From Flavobacteriales bacterium (lineage in GTDB: Bacteria; Bacteroidota; Bacteroidia; CAIKAF01): a DNA stretch of 63,633 bases. Positions 1 through 8,903 of the stretch are shown piece by piece. Below the pieces are notes generated by a model. It was not told where the DNA came from and did no database searches. It saw only the letters and a program-made list of their open reading frames with translations. Each line of letters starts with the position of its first letter. Positions within the stretch are counted from its first letter, which is position 1. The stretch is taken from contig JANWWQ010000008.1 of the NCBI GenBank assembly GCA_025055635.1, positions 1-63,633 of the forward strand, read 5' to 3'. The translations under genes were made by a program, and so were the position numbers.

Positions 1-676
1 TAAAGCAGCATTCCATTTTGTTAGCTTTGGAGGACTTATCGGTTACTTTTTCCTTACCGTTCTTTTTCACTTCCGAAGCAAAGGCCTTCATCTCAGCCAC
101 TTTAAGAATAGAAGCGAGGTCTACTTTCTCCTGGAGAGTTTTGCAGGTAGCGGCCAGTTGTTCGTATTGTTGTTTTGTTTTGTTTAATTCTTGTTCGGCC
201 CGATACTTGCCATCCTTCAGAGAAGCATTTTCGGCTCTCAACTTATCTACCTGTGCGAGCAATTCATTGTATTCTTTTTTAAGCCTTTCAATTTCTTGAC
301 GCACCTTACCCTTGGGCGTGCTGCCGCCGCTTCCTCCGCTTTCCCCTGCAGCATAGGCCCTTCTGAGTTTGGTTTCTAACTCGGCAATTCGCTTAAGGGC
401 TTCGTCACGCTGGGCCATAAGATCTGCATTTTGGGTGTTCAGTTCCTCGTACTTTTTTCGGAGGGATTCCAATTCGGCCAAGGCGTCATCTCTTTCCTTA
501 GTGATGACTACGATTTTTTCTTTTTGTTCTTTAATGGTTTTTGCATTACTAACAAATTCATAGCCCAAATATCCTGCAGCCCCTAGCAATAGAACCAAAA
601 GGACGGCAAGGGCGATCACAAGCCCCTGGTTAGAACCACTTTGCCGAGAACCGGTTTCAATACCTGCGTTTTCCAT
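1..676 (-). CDS. Membrane-anchored coiled-coil protein (3' end beyond window)
   Basis: Reading from the ATG at 674-676 on the minus strand there is an open frame of 225 codons that runs off the window, so the C-terminus is unseen. The N-terminus is short and polar, followed by one hydrophobic segment at about residues 18-41 (rich in Leu, Val, Ala). The rest is charged with heptad-like Leu/Ile spacing (many Glu, Lys, Gln), consistent with a long coiled coil, broken by a Gly/Ser linker near residue 115. The topology suggests a single-pass membrane protein with a coiled-coil stalk. A near-match -7 box (TACCTTCG) lies at 705-712 on the same strand. I do not recognise a named family and assign no function. 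Confidence 0.8.
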   Translation of the reverse strand, partial: MENAGIETGSRQSGSNQGLVIALAVLLVLLLGAAGYLGYEFVSNAKTIKEQKEKIVVITKERDDALAELESLRKKYEELNTQNADLMAQRDEALKRIAELETKLRRAYAAGESGGSGGSTPKGKVRQEIERLKKEYNELLAQVDKLRAENASLKDGKYRAEQELNKTKQQYEQLAATCKTLQEKVDLASILKVAEMKAFASEVKKNGKEKVTDKSSKANKMECCF

Positions 677-774
677 GTTTGGTTTGGAATTAAGAAATTC
701 CCCACGAAGGTAATAGATGAGGAAACTATTATGGAAAAAGCTCTAAAACAGTTATGAACAGGAGAATGTCCGTA

Positions 775-1443
775 TCAGAGGGTTTTGGACAATTCCAGAA
801 TTTTATCATTCTCAATAATTTGTGTAGACTTATCACCTGACAGAAAGGTGACTATCATAGCCTCGGCCACGGCAGCCGCATTGATGGGGGTGTATCGCCT
901 CAGCCTTCCCTTAAGAAATGGCTTTATGAGTTTTAGAAACAAACGGCCAGCTTCTTCCCCCGGCCTTAATTCATTTCGTCGGCCCAGCAATACGGCAGGC
1001 CGGAAAATTTTCACAGTAGGAATACCAGCCTCCAATACGGCCTTCTCAGTTTCGCCTTTAGTTTTTAGATAAAAATTGGGTGAATTTGGATCGGCGCCTA
1101 GGGATGACATCAGATAAAACTCTATGTTAAATAGTGCGCAATACCGGGCCAAATTAACGGGGATATCATAATCAACTTTTCTGAAGCCTTCCTTCCCGCC
1201 GGCCTTGGCCATTGTGGTGCCGATGCAGCAGAACAATACATCGCTTTCAGGCCAAAAAGTATATTTATCTAGGTCATTGAACTGGGTTATGTACTCGGTG
1301 AGTTTAGGATGGTGAACCTGACAGCTTTTTCGACCAAGTACTACCACCTTTTCAAACTCATCTCGTTCTAATAATTTTTGGAGAACCAGTCTGCCTGTAA
1401 GGCCTCGGGCTCCGACTAGTATGGACTTGTATTTACCGGACAT
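775..1443 (-). CDS. NAD(P)-binding Rossmann oxidoreductase, TIP30/HTATIP2-like
   Basis: A 222-residue protein with an N-terminal nucleotide-binding glycine motif (VGARGLTGRLVLQKLL, from about residue 11) typical of atypical short-chain dehydrogenases. The segment CCIGTTMAKAGG, then YLMSSLGADP and a FYLKTKGETE stretch, match the NmrA/TIP30-like group in which a Ser and a Tyr-x-x-x-Lys-like element follow strand 5. The length fits the family (about 210-230). The substrate is unknown and members may act as redox-sensing or housekeeping reductases. It is transcribed away from the PaaE-like gene, with about 75 bases between the two start codons. Family assignment is solid; function is open. Confidence 0.8.
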   Translation of the reverse strand: MSGKYKSILVGARGLTGRLVLQKLLERDEFEKVVVLGRKSCQVHHPKLTEYITQFNDLDKYTFWPESDVLFCCIGTTMAKAGGKEGFRKVDYDIPVNLARYCALFNIEFYLMSSLGADPNSPNFYLKTKGETEKAVLEAGIPTVKIFRPAVLLGRRNELRPGEEAGRLFLKLIKPFLKGRLRRYTPINAAAVAEAMIVTFLSGDKSTQIIENDKILELSKTL

Positions 1444-1471
1444 GTGCCTGTATGAGGGATGGGTGAGGCAT

Positions 1472-1479
1472 TATATTTG
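1472..1479 (+). promoter_or_regulatory. Bacteroidota -7-like box (TATATTTG)
   Basis: Matches the Bacteroidota -7 consensus TAnnTTTG and lies 39 bases before the ATG of the reductase gene. No TTG element is seen at the expected upstream distance, so this is a one-element match only. Confidence 0.3.
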
Positions 1480-1518
1480 CCGCAATTTTGGCAGCAATTT
1501 TAGGAATTTTCTCAAACG

Positions 1519-2592
1519 ATGTCTGCCTGGGTGCCGTTGAAGGTGACTGAAGTGAAAAGGGAAACGCGGGACGCTGTGCGCATTTTCCTGGAACCGCCTG
1601 CGGATCAAAAGATTGCCTTCACCAACTTTAAACCAGGACAATACCTGACCTTTGAAATTCCTATTCCTGGCTTTGGACCCGTGCGCAGATCCTATTCTTT
1701 ATGCTCCCTGCCAGGAGAAGAAGAACCGCTGGCTGTGGTCGTTAAAAAAGTGGAAAATGGACTGGCTTCCAAGTATTTAAACGACTCCCTGAAAGCTGGA
1801 GATATTCTGTGGTCTCTGAAGCCTGAAGGAAGGTTTACACCCGCTCTAGACCCTGCTCGCAGAGTGCAGTACTTTCTAATTGCCGGAGGAAGCGGAATTA
1901 CTCCAATTTATTCTATTCTTAAAGCCGTTTTACGCACGGAGCGTGAAAGTCTGGTAACGCTTGTTTATGCAAACCGAAATAAAGACTCTGTGATTTTTGC
2001 AAACGAACTGCTGCAACTGGCCCGTGCTTATAGGGACCGTTTTACTTACATTCAAGCGCTGGACTCGGCTGGACTTTTCTGGAATGGATTAAAAGGGCCT
2101 TTAATGGCCAATGACTTTGCTGCCCTTTATAAAAAACAATTCCAGCCATCCTTTCCGCAGGAATTTTACGTGTGTGGGCCAACTGGCATGATGCAGGAAG
2201 CCATAGCCGGCCTCACCTCGGCCGGGGTGTCAAAAGACGCAATAAAAATAGAATACTTTAAGCCCGCAGAGCAGACACAATCCATTTCTCTGAGTTCTTC
2301 CAATGCGGTGGTATCCTGTCAAGCATGTATTATATTGGGAGGAAAAGAGTATCAGGTGCCTGTGCCAAAAGGAACCACCCTATTAAAAGCAGCACAGGAT
2401 TTTGGTTTGGATCCCCCTTATTCTTGTGAGGCAGGCGTTTGTTCCACCTGCATGGCCAAGTTGCTTGACGGCCAAGTGAAAATGATTGAAAACAACATCC
2501 TTACTGAAAAAGAAGTTCAGGAGGGTTACATTCTGACATGTCAGGCCCTCTGTCTGACACCTTCAGTGAAACTTGAATATCCTTCCTCGTAG
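1519..2592 (+). CDS. PaaE-like ferredoxin-NAD(P)H reductase with C-terminal 2Fe-2S domain
   Basis: A 357-residue flavin/iron-sulfur reductase. The FAD-binding beta-barrel holds the RRSYSLCS motif (about residues 57-64), the NAD(P)-binding domain holds AGGSGITPIYS and YVCGPTGMM, and the C-terminal plant-type ferredoxin domain carries the 2Fe-2S ligands C303, C308, C311 and C341. Domain order is that of PaaE/PaaK, the electron-transfer subunit of phenylacetyl-CoA epoxidase and related oxygenases. No oxygenase subunits are nearby, so a stand-alone electron-transfer role, for example supplying a membrane hydroxylase or desaturase, is also possible. Its TAG stop overlaps the GTG start of asnS by one base, so the two are probably co-transcribed. 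Confidence 0.88.
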   Translation: MSAWVPLKVTEVKRETRDAVRIFLEPPADQKIAFTNFKPGQYLTFEIPIPGFGPVRRSYSLCSLPGEEEPLAVVVKKVENGLASKYLNDSLKAGDILWSLKPEGRFTPALDPARRVQYFLIAGGSGITPIYSILKAVLRTERESLVTLVYANRNKDSVIFANELLQLARAYRDRFTYIQALDSAGLFWNGLKGPLMANDFAALYKKQFQPSFPQEFYVCGPTGMMQEAIAGLTSAGVSKDAIKIEYFKPAEQTQSISLSSSNAVVSCQACIILGGKEYQVPVPKGTTLLKAAQDFGLDPPYSCEAGVCSTCMAKLLDGQVKMIENNILTEKEVQEGYILTCQALCLTPSVKLEYPSS

Positions 2593-3983
2593 TGAAACTG
2601 CAAGCCCCCATCAAGCTAATTCGTGAAATTCTGAACGCAGGCAGGGCTGGTGATACGGCGGAGGTCTGTGCCTGGGTTCGTACACGCCGAGATAGCAAGA
2701 ATGTTGTTTTTCTGGCACTTAACGATGGCAGTTGCCTGGAAAATCTGCAAGCGGTGGTGATTTCTGGCACTATCAAAGACGAAGATATGCGTCATGTACA
2801 CACGGGCAGCGCCATTCGGGTAAAAGGAGTTTTAGTTCCTTCCCCTGGTAAGGAACAGGCACTGGAGGTCCAGGTGCACTCGCTAGAAATTTTGGGGCCA
2901 GCAGATCCTGCAGCTTACCCTCTCCAGAAAAAGGGACACAGCCTGGATTTTTTGCGCACCATCCCCCATTTGCGTTTACGTACCAATACCTTCGGAGCTG
3001 TTTTTCGCATCCGGCATCATCTCTCGCAGGCAATACACCGCTTTTTTGATGAGAATGGCTTTGTATGGCTGCATACGCCCATTATCTCAGGCACCGATGC
3101 TGAGGGTGCGGGCGCTATGTTTCGCGTTACCACCCTTCCTGTCTGCTGTGAAAAGCCGGAGCAAGAAGCCCTGTGCGAGGATTTTTTCGGGTCCGAAGCC
3201 TACCTTACGGTATCCGGCCAATTACAGGCTGAAGCGGGAGCGCTGGCATTGTCACGGGTGTACACTTTTGGCCCCACATTCCGAGCCGAAAACAGCAACA
3301 CGACGCGTCACCTTTCGGAATTTTGGATGATTGAGCCGGAGGCTGCGTTTTTTACCCTGAACGACAACATTGAATTGGCTGAAAGTTTTCTAAAATATTG
3401 CATTCAATATGTATTAGAGCATTGTTCCTCTGACCTGAACTTCCTGGCTCAACGTTATCAACCTGACTTGTTGCAAGATCTACGGGCGGCCATTTCGCAA
3501 CCCTTCCATAAAGTTTCGTACACGGAAGCCATAGAGATTTTACGTAAATCGGGTCATCCTTTTGAATTTGAACCTCGGTGGGGCGCCGACCTTCAAAGTG
3601 AGCATGAGAAATATCTGACAGAACAACATTTTCGCGGACCTGTTGTGGTCATTGATTATCCCAAGGAGATCAAAGCCTTTTATATGCGGTTAAATGAGGA
3701 CGGCCGAACCGTGGCTGCCATGGATATATTATTTCCGGGAATAGGTGAGGTCGTGGGTGGTTCTCAAAGAGAAGAACGGTTGGAGGTACTTCTGCGCCGT
3801 ATGGAAGAGATGAAAATAAGTCGAGCCGCCTTGAATTGGTACCTAGATCTCAGACGATTCGGATCAGTTCCGCATAGCGGTTTTGGGTTAGGTCTGGAGA
3901 GATTTCTTTCTTTTTTAACGGGTATGAGGAATGTTCGGGATGTCATACTGAGTCCGCGTGCACCAAAACTCATTGGCTTTTAA
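2592..3983 (+). CDS. asnS: Asparagine--tRNA ligase
   Basis: A 463-residue class II aminoacyl-tRNA synthetase that charges tRNA-Asn with asparagine in the cytosol. The N-terminal OB-fold anticodon-binding domain contains CAWVRTRRDSKNVVFLALND. The catalytic domain shows motif 2 (TFRAENSNTTRHLSEFWMIE) and motif 3 (GFGLGLERF, with Arg437), followed by the family signature around NVRDVILSPRAP. The GTG at 2592 is chosen because it overlaps the previous stop by one base and gives the expected N-terminus. Length is near the bacterial norm (about 465-480). A gatC gene is also in the window, so the transamidation pathway is also present, probably for Gln-tRNA. Confidence 0.95.
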   Translation: MKLQAPIKLIREILNAGRAGDTAEVCAWVRTRRDSKNVVFLALNDGSCLENLQAVVISGTIKDEDMRHVHTGSAIRVKGVLVPSPGKEQALEVQVHSLEILGPADPAAYPLQKKGHSLDFLRTIPHLRLRTNTFGAVFRIRHHLSQAIHRFFDENGFVWLHTPIISGTDAEGAGAMFRVTTLPVCCEKPEQEALCEDFFGSEAYLTVSGQLQAEAGALALSRVYTFGPTFRAENSNTTRHLSEFWMIEPEAAFFTLNDNIELAESFLKYCIQYVLEHCSSDLNFLAQRYQPDLLQDLRAAISQPFHKVSYTEAIEILRKSGHPFEFEPRWGADLQSEHEKYLTEQHFRGPVVVIDYPKEIKAFYMRLNEDGRTVAAMDILFPGIGEVVGGSQREERLEVLLRRMEEMKISRAALNWYLDLRRFGSVPHSGFGLGLERFLSFLTGMRNVRDVILSPRAPKLIGF

Positions 3984-3994
3984 AAAAATAAAAT

Positions 3995-5290
3995 ATGTCG
4001 GATCAAAATATTCATATTGGTATCATCGGTTTAGGCTACGTGGGCCTGCCGCTTGCAGTGGAATTTGCGCGCAAATACCCTGTTATTGGTTTTGATATCA
4101 ATCCCAACCGGGTTTCAGAAATCTCCAGCGGGCGCGATTCCACCCTGGAAGTGGATGAGATCCATCTTAAGTCCGTGTTGGCCAAAGAGCCTACTGCTCC
4201 CGTTGGCCTGTATTGCACCACCGACAAAAACGAGCTTAAACGCTGCAATTATTACATCGTAACTGTACCTACTCCGATTGATAAACATAACCGGCCTGAT
4301 CTCACCCCTTTGTATCGTGCGAGCGAAACGGTGGGTTCAGTATTGAAGAAAGGAGATATCGTAATTTATGAATCTACGGTGTACCCAGGTGTTACGGAAG
4401 AGGAATGTGTACCTGTGTTGGAAAGAGTTTCCGGGCTCCGGTACAACGTGGATTTTTTTGCTGGCTATTCCCCGGAACGGATCAATCCAGGTGATAAAGA
4501 ACATACTGTCACAAAGATTCTTAAAATCACATCAGGTTCAACTCCAGAGGTGGCTGAAAAAGTGGACGCGCTTTACAGAAGTATTATTACCGCTGGAACA
4601 CACCGTGCGCCCTCTATTAAAGTAGCCGAAGCGGCCAAAGTCATTGAAAATGCCCAGCGTGATATCAACATTGCTTTTGTAAACGAACTGGCAAAGATTT
4701 TCAGGCTTCTGAACATTGATACCCAATCAGTACTAGAAGCTGCCGGCACGAAGTGGAACTTCATGAAATTTTCGCCAGGACTTGTGGGGGGCCATTGTAT
4801 TGGTGTGGATCCTTATTATTTGGCCCAAAAAGCCCAAGAAGTGGGTTATCACCCGGAAATCATTCTGGCAGGGCGCCGACTCAATGATGGTATGGGGAAA
4901 TATGTAGCCGACGAGGCCGTCAAATTGATGGTTAAAAAAGGAATTCCTGTTAAGGGCTCGCGGGCCCTCATCATGGGTTTTACTTTTAAGGAAAATTGCC
5001 CAGATGTGCGCAACACGCGCGTCATTGATATCTACAATGAGCTTTCAGATTATGCCATTGATGTGGACATATGGGACCCATGGGCCAATCCAGCGGATGT
5101 AGCCCATGAATATGATATAGAGCTTATTCAAGATTCCCAAAAGCTCCAGGGCCGTTATGATCTCATCATTTTGGCCGTGGCCCATAAAGTCTTTGCTAAT
5201 TTCCCAGTTAAGGAATATCTAGCCCAGCCTGGCGTCCTTTGGGATGTAAAAGGTTTCTTTCCCCTTGAAATGGTAGATGCACGGCTTTAA
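3995..5290 (+). CDS. UDP-N-acetylhexosamine 6-dehydrogenase (WbpO/TviB type)
   Basis: A 431-residue nucleotide-sugar dehydrogenase. It has an N-terminal Rossmann motif ([17 protein letters not shown]), a central dimer domain and the catalytic cysteine motif [12 protein letters not shown] with Cys268. The closest recognisable group is WbpO/TviB, which oxidises UDP-GalNAc or UDP-GlcNAc to the uronic acid for capsule, Vi antigen or O-antigen. The next gene encodes the partner 4-epimerase, as in the tviB-tviC and wbpO-wbpP pairs. It starts 11 bases after asnS, perhaps co-transcribed. Exact sugar specificity cannot be read from the sequence. Confidence 0.9.
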   Translation: MSDQNIHIGIIGLGYVGLPLAVEFARKYPVIGFDINPNRVSEISSGRDSTLEVDEIHLKSVLAKEPTAPVGLYCTTDKNELKRCNYYIVTVPTPIDKHNRPDLTPLYRASETVGSVLKKGDIVIYESTVYPGVTEEECVPVLERVSGLRYNVDFFAGYSPERINPGDKEHTVTKILKITSGSTPEVAEKVDALYRSIITAGTHRAPSIKVAEAAKVIENAQRDINIAFVNELAKIFRLLNIDTQSVLEAAGTKWNFMKFSPGLVGGHCIGVDPYYLAQKAQEVGYHPEIILAGRRLNDGMGKYVADEAVKLMVKKGIPVKGSRALIMGFTFKENCPDVRNTRVIDIYNELSDYAIDVDIWDPWANPADVAHEYDIELIQDSQKLQGRYDLIILAVAHKVFANFPVKEYLAQPGVLWDVKGFFPLEMVDARL

Positions 5291-5305
5291 TTAAATGCAA
5301 AAAAA

Positions 5306-6304
5306 ATGGATCCTCGTATAGCGGGTAAAAAAATTCTGATAACCGGAGGAGCTGGATTCATTGGTTCTCATCTAGCGGACTATTGTTTAGCCCACGGAGC
5401 CGCTTTAGTGACTGTAATGGATAATCTAAGTACAGGCTATCGCCAAAATATTTCTGAGTTAGAATCTAATCCTGCTTTTGAATTTCTCCAGATGGATATA
5501 CGTGATTATGATGCCTGCGAAAAGGCCACAAAAAACAAGGATATTGTGCTTCATAATGCTGCACTTGGCTCGGTACCTCGTTCTATACAAGACCCTTTTT
5601 CAACACATGCTGTGAACGTGGATGGTTTCTTCAATGTCCTGCATGCTTCTTATAAGAATAATGTTCGGCATTTCATTTACGCTTCTTCTTCATCGGTTTA
5701 TGGAGATAATGATGACATTCCTAAATTGGAAGAAAAGACAGGGAAACCCTTATCTCCCTACGCACTTACCAAATCCATTAATGAAAGGTATGCTGAAATT
5801 TTTTATCAATGCTATAATTATCCTTCCATCGGTCTTCGTTATTTTAATGTTTTTGGGCCACGTCAGGATCCGCAAGGTCCATATGCTGCTGTCATACCCC
5901 GTTTTATTCAATGGTGTCTTGAGGGAAAGCCCCTCCAGATTTACGGAGATGGTACAATAGAGCGGGATTTTACGTACGTTTACAATGTGGTGGAGGCCAA
6001 TTTAAAGGCCATAGAAAAGGGATTGGAAAAAGGCCTCAGGATTTACAATGTGGGTTGTGGTTATGCCACCACTATAAAAGCCCTTGCCGAAAAAATTCTG
6101 AAGCTCTACAGCGAAATAGAGGGGCAACAGAGCCGTTCCGTCATCCAATACTGCCCTCCCCGGCCTGGCGACATTAAGCGATCTACGGCTTCAATAGATC
6201 GTATTTCACAAGAATTGGGTTTCACCCCCTCTGTTTTGATAGATGAAGGGCTTAGAGAAACGATGTTGTGGTTTATGAAAAAAAATGCTGTGACCAAGTT
6301 ATAA
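5306..6304 (+). CDS. UDP-N-acetylglucosamine 4-epimerase-like SDR (WbpP/TviC type)
   Basis: A 332-residue extended short-chain dehydrogenase/epimerase with the NAD motif GGAGFIGSHLA near residue 15, SSSSVYG and catalytic YALTK (Tyr-x-x-x-Lys). The C-terminal GDIKRSTASIDRISQELGF matches the conserved region of WbpP/TviC epimerases. It probably interconverts UDP-GlcNAc and UDP-GalNAc to feed the dehydrogenase encoded 16 bases upstream. The two form a minimal surface-polysaccharide precursor module; the glycosyltransferases that use the product are not in the window. An AT-rich gap follows directly. Confidence 0.88.
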   Translation: MDPRIAGKKILITGGAGFIGSHLADYCLAHGAALVTVMDNLSTGYRQNISELESNPAFEFLQMDIRDYDACEKATKNKDIVLHNAALGSVPRSIQDPFSTHAVNVDGFFNVLHASYKNNVRHFIYASSSSVYGDNDDIPKLEEKTGKPLSPYALTKSINERYAEIFYQCYNYPSIGLRYFNVFGPRQDPQGPYAAVIPRFIQWCLEGKPLQIYGDGTIERDFTYVYNVVEANLKAIEKGLEKGLRIYNVGCGYATTIKALAEKILKLYSEIEGQQSRSVIQYCPPRPGDIKRSTASIDRISQELGFTPSVLIDEGLRETMLWFMKKNAVTKL

Positions 6305-6856
6305 ATACACATTAATTTTTCGTACTAAAAGATAATGTAATTTGTTCTGTATTTGGTTATTATTTGTTTCTGAGGTCCTAGTTTCCTATTTAATGAGTTT
6401 GAAAACAATATAAAGTTTTATTTAAAGAAAAAAGACATTTTTAAAGGATCTCTTTATGGGATTAAGAATAGTTGCAAGGTTCATTTAGTTTCAATAACGA
6501 GAAATTTTTTTACTGAAACGAGACTTTTTAAGGCAGATGAGACCTAAAACGTCTATGAAAAAAAAGAATTAAAGGTAAAGTTTTTGTACTTAAAATTGGC
6601 AAAGGATTCATTAGACGCAATGAAATATATTTTTATGAAAGGTCCTTTCAAAATGGGCTTCTTATTAAGGTATACATCCTTTAGAGTTCTCATGGATTAC
6701 TGAATCAAAATCAAGCTTCTTACCTGTGATGCAAATTTTGCGAATCCTCAAAACAATAAGGAGACAATCTTTCTACAAAAATTTCTGTTTTCTTTCGTGA
6801 AAAAGTATTATACCTCAATAGTAAAGTGTTTCCAATGCCCCCAAAGCCCAACGCAA
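6305..6856. other. AT-rich gap without a supported gene
   Basis: About 550 bases, visibly more AT-rich than the flanking genes, with stop codons in every frame. It contains a short perfect hairpin (GAAAGG-T-CCTTTC near 6638-6650) and only tiny open frames (for example 27 codons beginning near 6620). It may be the decayed end of the sugar-nucleotide locus, but nothing is recognisable. Confidence 0.5.
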
Positions 6857-7609
6857 TTAGCCTGCTGAAGGAAAAATAATGGGCCGTGAAGGCACGGCAT
6901 CCCCCGGGATTGGCGCCAATTGTAGATTAAGCACATAAAGCCCATCCCGACAATGGTCCGGTACATACACCAATTCTGTTATGGTTCGCAGGGGTTCCTG
7001 CTCCGGGCTATGATTCAGAAAAGTTCTGTGGGCTCTGAGGGCCCCGCCATCTTTTTCTGGATCTACGCTGGGAAGATCTGTTAAGAGGTGACACACCCCT
7101 TCCTCCCGGAGAAAGGACATGGCTTCTGGCTCAAAAGCCGCCGCCCCTTGACCACTATAGTTAGCCGTCCGCTTGGTTCCTGAGTTTGGCAGGGTCCGCA
7201 CTATAACGGCTGGAATATGTTCTCCTGACAGAAAAAGATGTTGCAGGTCTTCCCGTGTTAGCCAGGATTGTCCTTGGGTATCGGTTCGAGGAAAAAGGGA
7301 TAATAGAAGGGCTGGCATCCAAAGGGGTACCTTATTCACGGGCAAAGGTTGACGGTCGCTCAGGAAGTGGCCGCACCATTCTGTGTGGGTACAATGGCTG
7401 TGTGGAGCCAGCGTTATCTGGAAAGAATTTACGGAAAAGCCTTGGCTCACGGAGGCCGGTCTGTCATACAAAATGGGAGATTCAACAGGAGGAGGAGCAT
7501 GCCAGGCTCTTGTAAGCTGAGCCGCTGCATCCACCGGAAGTGATATATCTACGCCCTGATCAAGAGGAACTCTTAGGATCCTGTTGCCAAAACTGAAACG
7601 GGCTATCAT
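6857..7609 (-). CDS. Cyclase-family metal-dependent hydrolase (kynurenine formamidase-like)
   Basis: A 250-residue protein with the metal-binding signature HSHCTHTEWCGHF near residues 92-104, corresponding to the HGTHxD/E...H motif of the cyclase/arylformamidase family; the usual Gly between His and Thr is Cys here. Family members hydrolyse amides or esters, often formyl-kynurenine, but most bacterial members are uncharacterised. It is the last gene of the minus-strand operon: its ATG overlaps the TGA of the SMR transporter gene (ATGA at 7606-7609). The substrate is presumably linked to the products of the upstream genes, which is inference. No tryptophan-degradation genes are adjacent, arguing against a simple kynurenine role. 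Confidence 0.78.
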   Translation of the reverse strand: MIARFSFGNRILRVPLDQGVDISLPVDAAAQLTRAWHAPPPVESPILYDRPASVSQGFSVNSFQITLAPHSHCTHTEWCGHFLSDRQPLPVNKVPLWMPALLLSLFPRTDTQGQSWLTREDLQHLFLSGEHIPAVIVRTLPNSGTKRTANYSGQGAAAFEPEAMSFLREEGVCHLLTDLPSVDPEKDGGALRAHRTFLNHSPEQEPLRTITELVYVPDHCRDGLYVLNLQLAPIPGDAVPSRPIIFPSAG

Positions 7610-7989
7610 GGTGAAGAGCGATCCGCTGATATTTTAAGGCCCACGATTCCTGTGAAAATAAGTAAAGTAAATAGGACCTGAAAGAAAGAGGGCCGCACTC
7701 CGCTCACCCAGGCTTCAGCTATCGTAGTGCCGGCCAAAGCCAGGCCCATCCACACCGCAAAAGCCAGTGGGGCTGGAATGTGCTTCAAGGCGTGGTTGAA
7801 CAGCAGAATATTGGCGAGACCAAAGCACATGTATCCAAGCAGAGGCATTAGGGGTTTCCAATAAATTAACCCTTTTAAAAGGAGGTGGAGTTTGAGGCTT
7901 TTAATGGCTGAAAATCTTAAAAATTTAAGAGAAAAAATCCACCCTATCTCCATCATGGATGCCAGGATTAGGCTTAACCATGGATTCAT
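7606..7989 (-). CDS. Small multidrug resistance (SMR/EmrE-family) membrane protein
   Basis: A 127-residue protein with four predicted membrane helices and the hallmark membrane-embedded glutamate at position 14 (ASMMEIGWIFSLKF), which couples proton and substrate transport in EmrE/SugE. It is somewhat longer than typical SMR proteins (105-115) because of an extended loop after helix 1. SMR relatives export cationic drugs or guanidinium, or, as in ArnE/ArnF, flip lipid-linked sugars. Its position between a membrane hydroxylase gene and a cyclase gene, with ATGA overlaps on both sides (7606-7609 and 7986-7989), suggests its substrate belongs to that pathway. Confidence 0.85.
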   Translation of the reverse strand: MNPWLSLILASMMEIGWIFSLKFLRFSAIKSLKLHLLLKGLIYWKPLMPLLGYMCFGLANILLFNHALKHIPAPLAFAVWMGLALAGTTIAEAWVSGVRPSFFQVLFTLLIFTGIVGLKISADRSSP

Positions 7990-8903
7990 AGCGCTTCAGC
8001 AGGCTCTTTTTGATGAGTTCGGGATACGGGGAGGTTGTCCGGAGAATAGGAGCTTTTTATTATTTGTTTAATAGCATTCATCAATTGCTGCCTCCAGGCA
8101 AAATACCATTGCCAGCGGGGATTTTCCTCAAGGCGACGAAAATCAAACCGCCAGAAGGCATAGGCATGTTGCAAAAAATAATCTTTCGGAAATGGATACC
8201 ACAGGCCCCATTTTAGGGGTTGTCGTCCTGGCAGATAGGCTGTGTTGAAGATCCAATCCCACAGGGACAATTTCGTAGCGAAATTCCGATGGTAAACCTG
8301 CAATTCATCGGCATGGTGCCACAAGTGCATCTCTGGGCCGTTAAGGACATATTTAAAAGGTCCCAGATTTATCCGGAGATTAGCATGGATGAACATGCCC
8401 CAGCAGGCATCTAGCAAAGCCTTGATGGGTACCACTTCGGGTCGTGCCCCTAGTAACACTATGGGGGCGAATTCAATGGTTTGGTTTATCAGGATTTCCA
8501 AGCTATGCGAACGAGAACCAGCCAGCCAGTCCACCTCTTTGACGCTGTGGTGGGCCTCGTGGGTGCGCCACAAAATTTTGTTACGATGCTGCCATCTATG
8601 AAACCAATAAATGTATAGGTCATGCGTCACAAGGAAGAACGCCACCTGCGCCCAGAGGGGCCAGTGGTACAGAAGTTTCCATTCTGACAGGGACCACCTT
8701 TGATCCAGCGGGTAAATGATCCAATCAAATATTACGATTTTTAAAACAAAACTTTGAATTAGCGTGTACCACACCAAATCCACCCAGAATCCTTCGCGAA
8801 AAATGGGCAAACCACGGCGATAGGGAAAGATCCTTTCCAGGATCACAATCAGAAGTGTCCATGCGACCAGGATGATAGTACAATGCAGTTCCAGATTTTT
8901 CAT
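7986..8903 (-). CDS. Sterol desaturase/fatty acid hydroxylase superfamily membrane protein
   Basis: A 305-residue integral membrane di-iron protein. Three histidine clusters typical of the superfamily are visible: HDLYIYWFHRWQHR, HEAHHS and HLWHHADE, with hydrophobic segments at the N-terminus (about 8-25) and before the first cluster. Members hydroxylate or desaturate sterols, carotenoids, fatty acyl chains or sphingoid bases using O2 and reducing equivalents. Its ATG follows immediately after the TAA of the NeuB-like gene, and its stop overlaps the SMR start. The product may be a modified lipid, or a sphingoid/sulfonolipid chain given the SPT-like enzyme elsewhere in the window; that link is inference. 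Confidence 0.88.
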   Translation of the reverse strand: MKNLELHCTIILVAWTLLIVILERIFPYRRGLPIFREGFWVDLVWYTLIQSFVLKIVIFDWIIYPLDQRWSLSEWKLLYHWPLWAQVAFFLVTHDLYIYWFHRWQHRNKILWRTHEAHHSVKEVDWLAGSRSHSLEILINQTIEFAPIVLLGARPEVVPIKALLDACWGMFIHANLRINLGPFKYVLNGPEMHLWHHADELQVYHRNFATKLSLWDWIFNTAYLPGRQPLKWGLWYPFPKDYFLQHAYAFWRFDFRRLEENPRWQWYFAWRQQLMNAIKQIIKSSYSPDNLPVSRTHQKEPAEAL